DNA of 64,000 nucleotides from JAFAMS01 sp049520515 (lineage in GTDB: Bacteria; Vulcanimicrobiota; Vulcanimicrobiia; Vulcanimicrobiales; Vulcanimicrobiaceae), in contig JBEKPS010000001.1 in NCBI GenBank assembly GCA_049520515.1, forward strand, positions 603,592 through 667,591, given 5' to 3'. Below, piece by piece: positions 34,494 to 42,625 of this stretch. The notes under the pieces are model-generated. The model searched no databases, had not been told where the DNA came from, and saw only the letters and a program-made list of their open reading frames with translations. Numbering within the stretch: the first letter of the stretch is position 1; each line of letters opens with the position of its first letter. The position numbers and the translations under genes were made by a program.

Positions 34494-34970
34494 TTAGAGC
34501 GCGAAGACTTTTTCGGCGACGATCGCGGGTTGGTGGCCTAAAATCGAGAGCAAACCGCGATCGCGGTTCGATTCGGATACGTAGGCTTTGGCAAGATGCT
34601 TCGGAAGATACGCGCCGGCTTGCACGCGGCGTGCGCCTTCCAAGAATATCTCGTATGAATCTTGATCCAGCCACTTGCCGTCTTTGCCGTCCTGCGTGCG
34701 GATGACGAGCGAACGATAGATCGGAAACGGCGCGCGTTGCGAATCGGGATCGCGCAGTTGTTCCGGCGGACGCTTGCGCGGCGGTGCGGCTTGCGCTTTT
34801 TCGCGATCGATCAGCTGTCCTAAACGAGCCCCGATCGTTTCATCATCGAGCAGCGCCAACAAGATATGCGGCGGCTGAACGAACTCACTTTCGGCCGTTA
34901 CGGCATAGCCAACTGCCTTCCGCATAACTGCCATGAGTTCGCGCGAAAGCACCATTTGGTTGACGGGCAT
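34494..34970 (-). CDS. Stand-alone Clp N-terminal (double Clp-N) domain-like protein
   Basis: 158 residues. LMAVMRKAVGYAVTAESEFVQPPHILLALLDDETIGARLGQLI resembles the first repeat of the ClpA/ClpC N-domain (helix, EHLLLALL motif, short loop). KHLAKAYVSESNRDRGLLSILG gives a second repeat. No AAA+ ATPase domain is encoded. Such proteins may act as adaptors or inhibitors of Clp ATPases, or bind aggregates by themselves. It is encoded just downstream of a TPR gene on the same strand (7-bp gap). Confidence 0.6.
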   Translation of the reverse strand: MPVNQMVLSRELMAVMRKAVGYAVTAESEFVQPPHILLALLDDETIGARLGQLIDREKAQAAPPRKRPPEQLRDPDSQRAPFPIYRSLVIRTQDGKDGKWLDQDSYEIFLEGARRVQAGAYLPKHLAKAYVSESNRDRGLLSILGHQPAIVAEKVFAL

Positions 34971-34977
34971 CGACCTC

Positions 34978-35466
34978 TTATCTGCGCCGGAAGATTCCGC
35001 GTCCCTCCAAGCGGTGAGCGACCCGAAGCTCGCGGACGGCGGCGGCGCGGCGCCCGGTTTTCCGGTATGCGACCGAGAGATTTAGGTGCGCGATCGCGTA
35101 GGTCTCGTCGGCTCGTATTGCCGCCTCGTAGTGCGAAATCGCATCGTCGAAGGCTCCGTCTTCGAGCAGCAGATTACCGATATTCGCGAGTGCCGGCGCA
35201 AAGCGCGGCGCGACTGCAAGCGCTTCCGAAAAATCGCGCAACGCTTGCTCGCGCTGGCCTAAGCGTACATATGCGATTCCACGCTTGTTGTAGATGCGCG
35301 CACATTCATCGTTGCTGCGCGCCGCCGGCAGCATCGCCGTAAAGGCGGTCACAGCAGCCGCGGGATCGCCCTTCTCGAGGTCCATCAGGGCACGCTCGAA
35401 CGGGTCCTTCGGGGCAAGCGGGCCGGGGAACCGCAAGTGGGCGAGCATTCGGCGCAAAGCGAACAT
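34978..35466 (-). CDS. TPR-repeat protein
   Basis: 162 residues from ATG 35466. At least three tetratricopeptide repeats: ARIYNKRGIAYVRLGQREQALRDFSEALAVAP, APALANIGNLLLEDGAFDDAISHYEAAIRAD and AIAHLNLSVAYRKTGRRAAAVRELRVA. They form a helical scaffold for protein contacts. No signal peptide. The start is only 9 bp from the trmD start on the other strand. Its partner may be the Clp-N-like protein encoded next. The frame upstream of 35466 is antisense to trmD. Confidence 0.8.
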   Translation of the reverse strand: MFALRRMLAHLRFPGPLAPKDPFERALMDLEKGDPAAAVTAFTAMLPAARSNDECARIYNKRGIAYVRLGQREQALRDFSEALAVAPRFAPALANIGNLLLEDGAFDDAISHYEAAIRADETYAIAHLNLSVAYRKTGRRAAAVRELRVAHRLEGRGIFRRR

Positions 35467-35475
35467 GAAACGAAG

Positions 35476-36153
35476 ATGTTGAACATCGACGTCATCACGC
35501 TCTTCCCGGAAATGTTTGCGCCCACGATCGGACTCTCGATCGTCGGACGTGCCGTGGAGCGTGGTCTCGCCCGGGTGCACGTCCACCAGCTGCTTGAATT
35601 CTGCGAGTCCGAGCGGGCCGATGACTCGCCCTATGGCGGCGGCGCCGGGATGGTGCTGCGCCTCGAGCCCCTGGCGCGGGCGCTGGATGCGATCCTTGCG
35701 GCCAGCCCGCCCGCAGAACGCCGCGCGCTGGTCCTGACGACCCCCTCCGGGAAGCGATTTGCCCAAGCCGATGCGGTGCGATACGCGGGTCTCGAGCGGC
35801 TGGTTGTCGTGTGCGGCCACTACGAAGGGGTCGACGATCGCCTGAAGGCCCTCTACCCCCTCGAGGAGATCTCGCTCGGCGACTTCATTTTAACTGGCGG
35901 CGAGATCCCAGCTCTGGCCGTGGTCGATGCGACCGTCCGCTTGGTCGAGGGCGCGATCCGGCCCGAGTCCCTGATCAGCGAGTCCTTTACGAGCGGCGAC
36001 GAGCTCGACTTTCCGTCCTTCACCCGGCCCCCGCGCTTTCGGGGGGTCGAGGTCCCTGACGTGCTCCTCTCGGGCGACCACGCCAAGATCGCGGCCTGGC
36101 GCCGCGAGGAGTCCCGGCGGCGGGCGGCCCGGCGGCGGGGGGATTCGGAGTAG
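35476..36153 (+). CDS. trmD: tRNA (guanine-N1)-methyltransferase TrmD
   Basis: 225 residues from ATG 35476. IDVITLFPEMF opens it, DDSPYGGGAGMVLRLEP is the substrate-binding loop, and LVVVCGHYEGVDDR plus SLGDFILTGGEIPALAVVDATVRL form the trefoil-knot SAM site. It makes m1G37 in tRNAs and prevents frameshifting. rplS follows as in most bacteria, but rimM and rpsP do not precede it. The C-terminus is shorter than in E. coli (about 255). Confidence 0.96.
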   Translation: MLNIDVITLFPEMFAPTIGLSIVGRAVERGLARVHVHQLLEFCESERADDSPYGGGAGMVLRLEPLARALDAILAASPPAERRALVLTTPSGKRFAQADAVRYAGLERLVVVCGHYEGVDDRLKALYPLEEISLGDFILTGGEIPALAVVDATVRLVEGAIRPESLISESFTSGDELDFPSFTRPPRFRGVEVPDVLLSGDHAKIAAWRREESRRRAARRRGDSE

Positions 36154-36179
36154 ACGGGATATACCGCCTCTGTTACAAT
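36151..36179 (+). promoter_or_regulatory. Promoter for rplS
   Basis: TAGACG (36151-36156), 17-bp spacer, TACAAT (36174-36179). ACCGCC (36163-36168) and GGCGGT (36182-36187) form an inverted repeat around the -10. It gives rplS a promoter of its own, separate from trmD, with about 27 nt of leader. Confidence 0.6.
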
Positions 36180-36212
36180 ACGGCGGTTGCGCAGCAGCTA
36201 ACAGAGAGCGTC

Positions 36213-36584
36213 ATGAACGTCATCGGTCTTCTCGAAAAAGAGCAGGAAAAGGAATCGATCCCGGTCTTCCGTCCGGGCGACACCGTCAAGGTGTACTCCA
36301 AGGTCATCGAGGGCGGCAAAGAGCGGACCCAGATGTTCGAGGGCGTCGTCATTGGCCGCAGCGGCCGCAGTTCGAACGCATCGGTCACCGTTCGCCGTGT
36401 ATCGCATGGCGTTGGCGTCGAGAAGTCGTTCTTGGTGCACAGCCCGCGCACCGAAAAGATCGAGGTCAGCAAGCGCGGCGCCGTGCGTCGCAGCAAACTG
36501 TACTATCTCTCTGAAAAAGTTGGCCGCGCAGCGCGCATCCGCGAGAGAAAACCGGCCAAGGCGTCAGAAGCTTCGGCTGAGTAG
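36213..36584 (+). CDS. rplS: 50S ribosomal protein L19
   Basis: 123 residues. FRPGDTVKVYSKVIEGGKERTQMFEGVVIGRSGRSSNASVTVRRVSHGVGVEKSF is the L19 core, and VHSPRTEKIEV its C-terminal half. A short Ala/Lys-rich tail is added. It starts the run rplS-lepB-lepB-rbgA-rnhB-yraN, a conserved bacterial order. Confidence 0.97.
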   Translation: MNVIGLLEKEQEKESIPVFRPGDTVKVYSKVIEGGKERTQMFEGVVIGRSGRSSNASVTVRRVSHGVGVEKSFLVHSPRTEKIEVSKRGAVRRSKLYYLSEKVGRAARIRERKPAKASEASAE

Positions 36585-36590
36585 CGCGGC

Positions 36591-37331
36591 GTGACCCCGC
36601 TGCAGCTCTTCGGGCTGATCTGCATTTTCGCAGTCGTCCGCGTCGCGATCAGTATCCGTCCCGGTGTTGCCGTTGGCGCAACAACGACGTCGAGCAGCTC
36701 GGTTCGCGCAGTCTTGCGCGAGTATCTTGACGCCTTCATCGTCGCGGGTCTCGTCGCACTGTTCTTGATCACGTTCGTCGTGCGCACGTTCTACATTCCG
36801 TCGGGCTCCATGGAGCCGACTCTGCAAATCCACGATGTGCTGCTCGTCAACGAATTCGAATATCGTTTCTTCCCTCCGCATCACAGTGACATCGTCGTGT
36901 TCGAACCGCCCGTCGATTCGACCAACGACTTCATTAAACGTCTCGTCGGCGCTCCGGGCGACACGCTGTCGGTCAAAAACGGCACCGTATATCGCAACGG
37001 CAAGGCACTGGACGAACCGTACATCGCGCAGAAACCGAACTACGTCTTGCAAGTGCGCAACTACGGGATCTACGTTGACGGACAGCCGCTCGATCCATCA
37101 TTCGCGAACGTTCCACCCAAGAGCGCATGGTCCGCACCCGACCGTATCCCCGATGGCTATTATCTGATGTTCGGCGATAACCGAAATAATTCAGAAGACT
37201 CGCATATTTGGGGTTTCGCACAAACCAGCGGCAATTTCGCATCCGGGCCGCTGAAAGGAAAACCTGCGCATTTCACTGGACACGCGTTCCTCTTGTTTTG
37301 GCCTTTCAACCGCATCCGCATACTTCACTAG
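36591..37331 (+). CDS. lepB: Signal peptidase I (first copy)
   Basis: 246 residues from GTG 36591. Two membrane helices are at the N-terminus. The catalytic Ser is in YIPSGSMEPTL, the general-base Lys in DFIKRLVGAPGD, and GDNRNNSEDSHIWGF is box E. It removes signal peptides outside the cytoplasmic membrane. An insert of about 35 residues between the KRLVG box and GDNR box distinguishes it from the second copy 50 bp downstream. Confidence 0.95.
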   Translation: MTPLQLFGLICIFAVVRVAISIRPGVAVGATTTSSSSVRAVLREYLDAFIVAGLVALFLITFVVRTFYIPSGSMEPTLQIHDVLLVNEFEYRFFPPHHSDIVVFEPPVDSTNDFIKRLVGAPGDTLSVKNGTVYRNGKALDEPYIAQKPNYVLQVRNYGIYVDGQPLDPSFANVPPKSAWSAPDRIPDGYYLMFGDNRNNSEDSHIWGFAQTSGNFASGPLKGKPAHFTGHAFLLFWPFNRIRILH

Positions 37332-37380
37332 GCCTAAAGCAAGGTTAAGGAAAGCCGACGGCAGCGGCGAACAAGAAAAG

Positions 37381-37899
37381 GTGCTCTCCCAACCGTCCGT
37401 TCGATTGGCGAGACTGCGTCGCGGGGTCGTAGTTGCGTGTGAAGTTGCTCTGCTGGCACTCCTCGGGGTGGCCTTCTTCTTCCGCCTCCCCCAAGTTTCG
37501 GGTCTCTCTATGGAACCGCATATTGGGGCTGGAGAATTCGTTCTCATCGACACGCTGACATATCGATTCGGACCCGTTCGCCGTGGCGACATTGTCGCGT
37601 TCCGGCATGGCGGTTCCGAGGCGTATCTCAAGCGCATCATCGCATTGCCTGGTGAGCGCGTCGCGATCGCGCACGGCTTCGTGCAGATCGACGGACAGCC
37701 GTTTGCGGAGAACTACGTTCGCTATCGTGACGATCGTAGCGAGCCGGCCGAAACCGTCCCTCCGGGCGCGTACTACGTCTTGGGCGACAACCGCAGCAAT
37801 TCGGACGACTCGAGAGACTGGGGATTCGTCCCAGCCTCGGAAATAATTGGTAAAGCATGGCTCGGGCTCTGGCCCCCGAGCAAGGCCGGTACGCTGTGA
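37381..37899 (+). CDS. lepB: Signal peptidase I (second, compact copy)
   Basis: 172 residues from GTG 37381. One N-terminal helix (VVVACEVALLALLGVAFFF), then SGLSMEPHIGAGE with the catalytic Ser, AYLKRIIALPGE with the Lys, and LGDNRSNSDDSRDWGF. It is a minimal SPase like SipW-free Bacillus types. Two adjacent, quite different paralogues suggest division of labour between substrates. It overlaps rbgA at GTGA. Confidence 0.94.
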   Translation: MLSQPSVRLARLRRGVVVACEVALLALLGVAFFFRLPQVSGLSMEPHIGAGEFVLIDTLTYRFGPVRRGDIVAFRHGGSEAYLKRIIALPGERVAIAHGFVQIDGQPFAENYVRYRDDRSEPAETVPPGAYYVLGDNRSNSDDSRDWGFVPASEIIGKAWLGLWPPSKAGTL

Positions 37900-38702
37900 T
37901 CGACCGCGAGACCGTCATTCAATGGTATCCCGGCCACATGGCCGCGGCGATGCGGGAGATGGAACGCCGCTCGAGCCTGATCGACATTTTCATCGAAGTG
38001 ATCGATGCGCGCATCGCAATCGCGGGCTCCAATTCGGATCTCTCGCAGATCATCGGGCGTAAGCCGCGACTCATCGTTTTGACGCGCGACGATCTCGCCG
38101 ATCCGCAGACCACGAAAGCGTGGCTCGAGTACTATCCAAAGCAACGCTTCCGCGCCGTTTCCGTCAACGCACGCGAACCCAGCAGCTACACGCAAGCTTC
38201 GTTCATCCTGACGCAGATGCTCAGCTCGGCACGCGTCAAAGGCGTCGCGCGCACGATGGTTATCGGCATTCCCAACTCGGGCAAGTCGCGCGTCATTAAC
38301 GGGCTGTTACGCCGCGACGTAGCACGCGTCGAAGACAAAGCCGGCGTAACGCGCGCGCCGCAATGGTTTCGCGTCGGACCGAACGTCGAGATGATGGACA
38401 CGCCCGGTATTCTCGTTCCGAAGATCGAGTCGATGCAAGCACAGTGGATGCTTGCCATGTGCGGTGCCATCCCGCGCGACAAGTTCTCGCCCGAGAACGT
38501 CGTGCACAGTTTCGTCGATTGGATGACCAACAATCGTTCGCGGCAGGTTCCCGATCTCGAAAGTTTTGCGAACGTTCGCCGGATGTTGCGCACGGGCGGC
38601 GAGCTTGAGCTTCACAATGCGGCCCTCGCGTACATCAAAGACTTCAACGAAGGTAAGTTCGGCCGCACGAGTTTTGACGTGCCGCCTGCCGCAGAAGCGT
38701 GA
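37896..38702 (+). CDS. rbgA: Ribosome biogenesis GTPase RbgA/YlqF
   Basis: 268 residues from GTG 37896, overlapping the lepB stop (GTGA); VIQWYPGHMAAAMREM is the expected N-terminus. It is a circularly permuted GTPase: G4 comes first (LTRDDLAD), then G1 GIPNSGKSRVINGL, the T of G2, and G3 DTPGI. G4 is TRDD rather than the standard NKxD, which may loosen guanine specificity. The family acts in late 50S subunit assembly. A longer frame from ATG 37857 would overlap lepB by 43 bp. Confidence 0.94.
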   Translation: MIDRETVIQWYPGHMAAAMREMERRSSLIDIFIEVIDARIAIAGSNSDLSQIIGRKPRLIVLTRDDLADPQTTKAWLEYYPKQRFRAVSVNAREPSSYTQASFILTQMLSSARVKGVARTMVIGIPNSGKSRVINGLLRRDVARVEDKAGVTRAPQWFRVGPNVEMMDTPGILVPKIESMQAQWMLAMCGAIPRDKFSPENVVHSFVDWMTNNRSRQVPDLESFANVRRMLRTGGELELHNAALAYIKDFNEGKFGRTSFDVPPAAEA

Positions 38703-39379
38703 AAAGCCGAAAGCCCGGCGCGGTTCAAGCCCGCGTGCGCCGGCGACTCGACCGGCTCCATCGTTACGAAGAGACCCTGCGCGAACAGGGGTTTCGTTTA
38801 ATTGGGGGGATCGATGAGGTCGGCCGCGGGCCGCTCGCGGGTCCAGTTGTGGCCGCATGTGTCGTCACCGACGGGCCGCTGCGTCTGAAGCATCTCAACG
38901 ATTCCAAACAAGTCCCGGCCGAATTTCGCGGCGAACTTGCCGAGCAGATCAAGGCGAGAGCCGTCGCGTGGGCGATCGGCGAAGCGTCGGTCGCCGAGAT
39001 CGATCGGCTGAATATCTATTGGGCGTCCGTGCTCGCTATGGAGCGGGCGCTTGCTGCTCTGGGTACCGTTCCCGAGTACTTGATTACCGACGCCGTACGG
39101 ATTCGTTCGTGGACGGGCACACAAGAGCCGATGATCAAAGCCGACGCGACGTGCGCAAGCGTCGCAGCTGCATCGGTCGTCGCCAAAGTGTATCGGGACG
39201 CACTTCTTGCGGAACTCGACCCGCTCTTTCCGGAATATGGATTCGCAGAGAATAAGGGATATGCGACGCCTCATCATATCGAGGCGCTCAAATCCCACGG
39301 TCCGTGTTCAATGCATCGAAGGAATTGGTGGCGTGTGCAGGCCGCACTCACGCTGCCCGGAATCGAATTCGCAGAATGA
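38699..39379 (+). CDS. rnhB: Ribonuclease HII
   Basis: 226 residues. IGGIDEVGRGPLAGPVVAA supplies the Asp and Glu of the active site; YLITDAVRI gives a further catalytic Asp, and MIKADATCASVAAASVVAKVYRD is the family signature. It removes RNA from RNA-DNA hybrids and misincorporated ribonucleotides. The GTG start overlaps the rbgA stop (GTGA). Confidence 0.96.
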   Translation: MKSRKPGAVQARVRRRLDRLHRYEETLREQGFRLIGGIDEVGRGPLAGPVVAACVVTDGPLRLKHLNDSKQVPAEFRGELAEQIKARAVAWAIGEASVAEIDRLNIYWASVLAMERALAALGTVPEYLITDAVRIRSWTGTQEPMIKADATCASVAAASVVAKVYRDALLAELDPLFPEYGFAENKGYATPHHIEALKSHGPCSMHRRNWWRVQAALTLPGIEFAE

Positions 39380-39714
39380 ATCCCCAGGAGCTCGCTCGCA
39401 GCGGTGAAGACGCCGCGGTTGCGTTGTTGGTCAAACGCGGCTACGAGATCGTGGGACGCAACGTTCGTATGCCCGGCGGCGAAATCGACGTCGTTGCGCG
39501 CGATGGCACGACGATCGTGTTCGTCGAAGTGAAGGCGCGGCAAACGCGCCGCTACGGCTCAGCGCTGGGCGCCGTCGACGCTCGCAAGCGCCGCACACTG
39601 CGCAAGCTAGCGGCCGAATGGATGCAGCTCTTTGCGCCACGCGCCTACGCGCGATTCGACGTGGTGGCCGCCGACGGCGCGCGTCTCGCGCACTATCAGG
39701 ACGCGTTCCGATGA
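39376..39714 (+). CDS. YraN/UPF0102 family nuclease-like protein
   Basis: 112 residues from ATG 39376 (ATGA overlap with rnhB). ELARSGEDAAVALLVKRGYEIVGRNVR, GGEIDVVARDGTTIVFVEVKARQTRRYGSA is the endonuclease-like core with D and ExK residues of the PD-(D/E)xK fold. Usually next to rnhB; function unsettled, perhaps DNA repair or competence. Confidence 0.92.
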   Translation: MNPQELARSGEDAAVALLVKRGYEIVGRNVRMPGGEIDVVARDGTTIVFVEVKARQTRRYGSALGAVDARKRRTLRKLAAEWMQLFAPRAYARFDVVAADGARLAHYQDAFR

Positions 39715-41045
39715 GCGAACGAGTCGGGTCGGTTATCGCGCAGCGTTACAAAGTCGACAAGTTGATCGGGCGCGGTGGAATGGCCGACGTCTATCACGGA
39801 ACCGATGCCGTCTTGCAGCGCGAGATCGCAGTGAAGATTTTGACGGATCGCTCGGAAATCGTTCGCAAGCGCTTTCTACGCGAAGCGCAGTCGATGGCGC
39901 ACCTCAATCACCGCAACATTGTCGGTGTGTACGACGCGGGCGAAGATCAAGATCAGCTCTACATCATCATGGAGCTCATCCGCGGCCGCACGCTCAAACA
40001 AGCGTCAGCCGAGGGAATCGCGTACGACGCGTCGCTCAAGATCTTCATCGAGCTGCTGCAAGCGCTCGAGTACGCGCACAAGGAAACGGTCATCCACCGC
40101 GACATCAAGCCGGCCAACATCATGATCGTCGACACCGGCGAGGTCAAGGTGATGGACTTCGGCCTCTCGCGCCGCGTTAGCGATGCCAGCAGCGTAACGC
40201 AGGCGGGTGAGATCGTCGGCACGATCGCGTACCTCTCGCCCGAGCGGTTCTTAGGGAAAATTACCGACCATCGCAGCGATCTCTATTCGGTCGGCTGCGT
40301 CATGTACGAGATATTCACCGGTGACGTCCCGTTCAAGAGCCCGTCCGACGATCTGGTTTCGGTGATTTTCGCGCATGTGAACGAAACGCCGGCGTCGGTC
40401 CGCGACAAGAATCCGAATCTCTCGCCGGCACTCGAGCGCGTCATCATGAAGCTGCTCGAGAAAGATCCGGCCAATCGGTATGCGACGGCCGCCGACGTCA
40501 TCGTCGACTTGGAGAATCTCGCGCGCGCCCCGTCCATGACGTCCGGCGGACATGCGCCGCCCCCGATGCCCGCCACGCCCGGTTCACCGCCGACGCCTCC
40601 GCCACGGGATCTCAAAGCCGTGCTCGGGACCGCGATCGAGGCGCATCGTAGCGGAAATCCGGAAGCGGTCAAGCAGATGCTCTCAAACGCGTTCCGCCCG
40701 GCCGAGATGTTGCGCGAAGCGCAACGTCACGTGCTTACCGCGATGCTCGCCGCTCGCAAACATGACTACGTCGAAGGAACGCGCGCATACACGGCCGCCC
40801 TCGACGGTTTCAAGCAGGTTAATAACGATTTGGAATATGCGCACACGGCGTCCCGCTTCGCGGCGATGGTCGTGGAGCAGTGCACGCGCGAAGGGAAAAT
40901 CGACGACGATAAGGTCGATGCCGCGATCAAGGCGCTTTCCGAAGCGCTGCCTGCGCTGCGTGGCAAACGGCTGTTCAGCGAGCTCGAGCAGGGCGAGCGC
41001 ACGCTCTACGCGCTGCGCCGCATCAGGGTGGGAACGGAACGCTGA
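39711..41045 (+). CDS. Serine/threonine protein kinase (PknB/Hanks type), soluble
   Basis: 444 residues from ATG 39711 (ATGA overlap). The kinase domain covers about residues 15-275: glycine loop LIGRGGMADVY, Lys in IAVKIL, catalytic loop VIHRDIKPANIMIV, DFG in VMDFGLS, and SPERF in place of APE. A Pro-rich linker (PPPMPATPGSPPTPPP) leads to a helical domain of about 150 residues that resembles TPR-type folds. There is no membrane helix or PASTA domain, unlike PknB of Gram-positives. It is translationally linked to the tiny membrane protein and stress-protein genes after it, a likely signalling unit. Confidence 0.92.
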   Translation: MSERVGSVIAQRYKVDKLIGRGGMADVYHGTDAVLQREIAVKILTDRSEIVRKRFLREAQSMAHLNHRNIVGVYDAGEDQDQLYIIMELIRGRTLKQASAEGIAYDASLKIFIELLQALEYAHKETVIHRDIKPANIMIVDTGEVKVMDFGLSRRVSDASSVTQAGEIVGTIAYLSPERFLGKITDHRSDLYSVGCVMYEIFTGDVPFKSPSDDLVSVIFAHVNETPASVRDKNPNLSPALERVIMKLLEKDPANRYATAADVIVDLENLARAPSMTSGGHAPPPMPATPGSPPTPPPRDLKAVLGTAIEAHRSGNPEAVKQMLSNAFRPAEMLREAQRHVLTAMLAARKHDYVEGTRAYTAALDGFKQVNNDLEYAHTASRFAAMVVEQCTREGKIDDDKVDAAIKALSEALPALRGKRLFSELEQGERTLYALRRIRVGTER

Positions 41046-41254
41046 AGCGCTTTGTTGCCGGCTCCGGCTATGCGAAGGTTAGGTTCGTCAACGGCCTGAT
41101 CTTCATGGGGCTCGGCGTCTTCGTGCTGATCGAATGCGTGCTGAGCTTCGGCCTGCGCTGGCAAGCCATCAGCGGCTACGTCCTCGGGCTTGCAATGGTC
41201 GGGCTCGGTCTGACGCGCGTGCGCGCCGGCTGGCCGCCGAGCAACGCCTCGTGA
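41042..41254 (+). CDS. Tiny two-helix membrane protein with a CTG start
   Basis: 70 residues if translation starts at CTG 41042, overlapping the kinase stop as CTGA; ATG 41105 would give only 49. The sequence RFVAGSGYAKVRF is followed by two hydrophobic helices (VNGLIFMGLGVFVLIECVL and AISGYVLGLAMVGLGLTRV). Its stop overlaps the next start as GTGA. It fits perfectly in a chain of overlapping genes, so it is probably real. No family recognised. Confidence 0.65.
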   Translation: MKRFVAGSGYAKVRFVNGLIFMGLGVFVLIECVLSFGLRWQAISGYVLGLAMVGLGLTRVRAGWPPSNAS

Positions 41255-41886
41255 ATACGCCGGTAACGACGCTGGAGCTGACGCCCCTGGGCATCTGCTG
41301 CGGCATTGCCGTCGTTATCGCGATCAGCGGGACGCTGTATTGGATGATGCATCCGCCGGCCTCACGCGCCGAAAAGGTCGCGCGCGTCGCCGAGCGCGTG
41401 CTGCGGCATATGGTCGGCAGCATCATCGTCGTCTTCTCGCAAGAGATCCGTTCCGAGCACATGATGGTGTTGGCGGCACGGCTGTCGCGCCGCGAGCGTG
41501 CGGATCTGCTGGCTACCTACGTTGTCGAAGTCCCATTCACGCTGCCCGCGAATGCCGCGATGGAAGTCGAAGACCGCGCGGCGCTCGATACGCTCGCCGC
41601 GGCTGAGGCAATCGCGCAAAAACATGGCGTCTCGCTACGCACGCAGACGATTCACGGACGTCAAACGAGTCAAGCCGTCCTCGATCTTGCCAAACGCGAG
41701 AAAGCCAATCTTATCGTCATGGGATCCTATCGCGAAGCGAAATATACGGGTGCGCCGCTCGGGCGAGCAATCGAACAAATTGCCACCGGCGCCAAATGCG
41801 ACGTGCTGATCGGCGTCGAGGGGCAATACGGCTCGCTGCTGAGTACCGAGAGCGAGAGTCTCAACGGGAAGGAAGCTGTCGAATGA
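41251..41886 (+). CDS. Membrane-anchored universal-stress-protein-like protein
   Basis: 211 residues from GTG 41251. An N-terminal membrane helix (GICCGIAVVIAISGTLYWMM) precedes a UspA-like domain; ANLIVMGSYREAKYTGAPLGRAIEQIATGAKCDVLIGV is its C-terminal half with the G-x2-G-x9-G-like nucleotide loop in changed form. USPs are normally soluble, so the anchor is unusual. Coupled to the kinase and to the LolA-like gene (ATGA); it may be a kinase target or a sensor. Confidence 0.8.
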   Translation: MNTPVTTLELTPLGICCGIAVVIAISGTLYWMMHPPASRAEKVARVAERVLRHMVGSIIVVFSQEIRSEHMMVLAARLSRRERADLLATYVVEVPFTLPANAAMEVEDRAALDTLAAAEAIAQKHGVSLRTQTIHGRQTSQAVLDLAKREKANLIVMGSYREAKYTGAPLGRAIEQIATGAKCDVLIGVEGQYGSLLSTESESLNGKEAVE

Positions 41887-42521
41887 AACGGGTTTTGGTC
41901 GCGATTGCATTTTTCGCGCTTGTCTGCACTGGCCGCGCCTACGCGAGCGCGTTGGGCGATTTTTCCGAAGCCTGGACAAAGGTCAACGATTACACGTGCC
42001 AGATCACGACGCACGAAACGATCGGCACCGACGTGCAAGATCGCGTGTACGACTTCGCATTCAAGAAGCCACACAGCGCGAAAATCGATATCACCGGCGG
42101 AGCCGGCAAGGGCGGCGGTTCGATCTGGACCGGCGGTGATACGGTCAGAGGTCATATGGGCGGACTGCTTCACGGATTTTCGCAGACAGTGCCGCGTACG
42201 GATCCGCGCGCGACGAGCCTGCGCGGTGACACGATCGACTCTGCGTCCTTCGGTTCGATTCTGGCCGTGTATCAAAGCGGCAAAGGAGTGCTGAGCGAAT
42301 CGACGATCGATACGATATCAGGGTCGCCTGTCGATACAATCACGCTCTTGATTGCAAATCCGTCCGCAAACAAAGACGTGAGCAAAGATGTTCTCTTCAT
42401 CTCGCGCGTGTCGCATCTTCCGGTACGCCGCGAGCGTTACGAGGGCACGATTCTCGTCAAACGCGAAGATTTCGTGAACGTCAAACTCAACCCGGGCCTG
42501 AAAGACACGGATTTTCAGTAG
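41883..42521 (+). CDS. Secreted LolA-like / DUF-type outer-membrane protein
   Basis: 212 residues from ATG 41883. A signal peptide (KRVLVAIAFFALVCTGRAYAS) is followed by a beta-rich body: YTCQITTHETIGTDVQDRVYDFAFKKPHSAKIDI, VDTITLLIANPS, FISRVSHLPVRRERYEG and VNVKLNPGLKDTDF. The pattern is that of LolA/outer-membrane lipoprotein-sorting relatives (curved sheet that binds lipid). It is the last gene in the kinase chain. A second LolA-like protein is at 62617-63267. Confidence 0.75.
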   Translation: MKRVLVAIAFFALVCTGRAYASALGDFSEAWTKVNDYTCQITTHETIGTDVQDRVYDFAFKKPHSAKIDITGGAGKGGGSIWTGGDTVRGHMGGLLHGFSQTVPRTDPRATSLRGDTIDSASFGSILAVYQSGKGVLSESTIDTISGSPVDTITLLIANPSANKDVSKDVLFISRVSHLPVRRERYEGTILVKREDFVNVKLNPGLKDTDFQ

Positions 42522-42523
42522 CC

Positions 42524-42562
42524 CTAATAGATAGCCGTTTGGACTCGGGAGTATTTCCGCTC
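42524..42562 (-). pseudogene. Remnant of a second copy of the downstream secreted protein's C-terminus
   Basis: The reverse strand encodes ERKYSRVQTAIY-stop, almost the same as the real C-terminus at 42626 (RRYSRIQTAIY-stop). DNA similarity covers about 40 bp. No start or body is present. It looks like a decayed tandem duplicate or recombination scar. Confidence 0.65.
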
Positions 42563-42625
42563 CTTGGTGTCAATATGCACGCTTCTCGCCGTGCCACCAA
42601 GCACGCGCCTAGCGCAACGCGCGGC

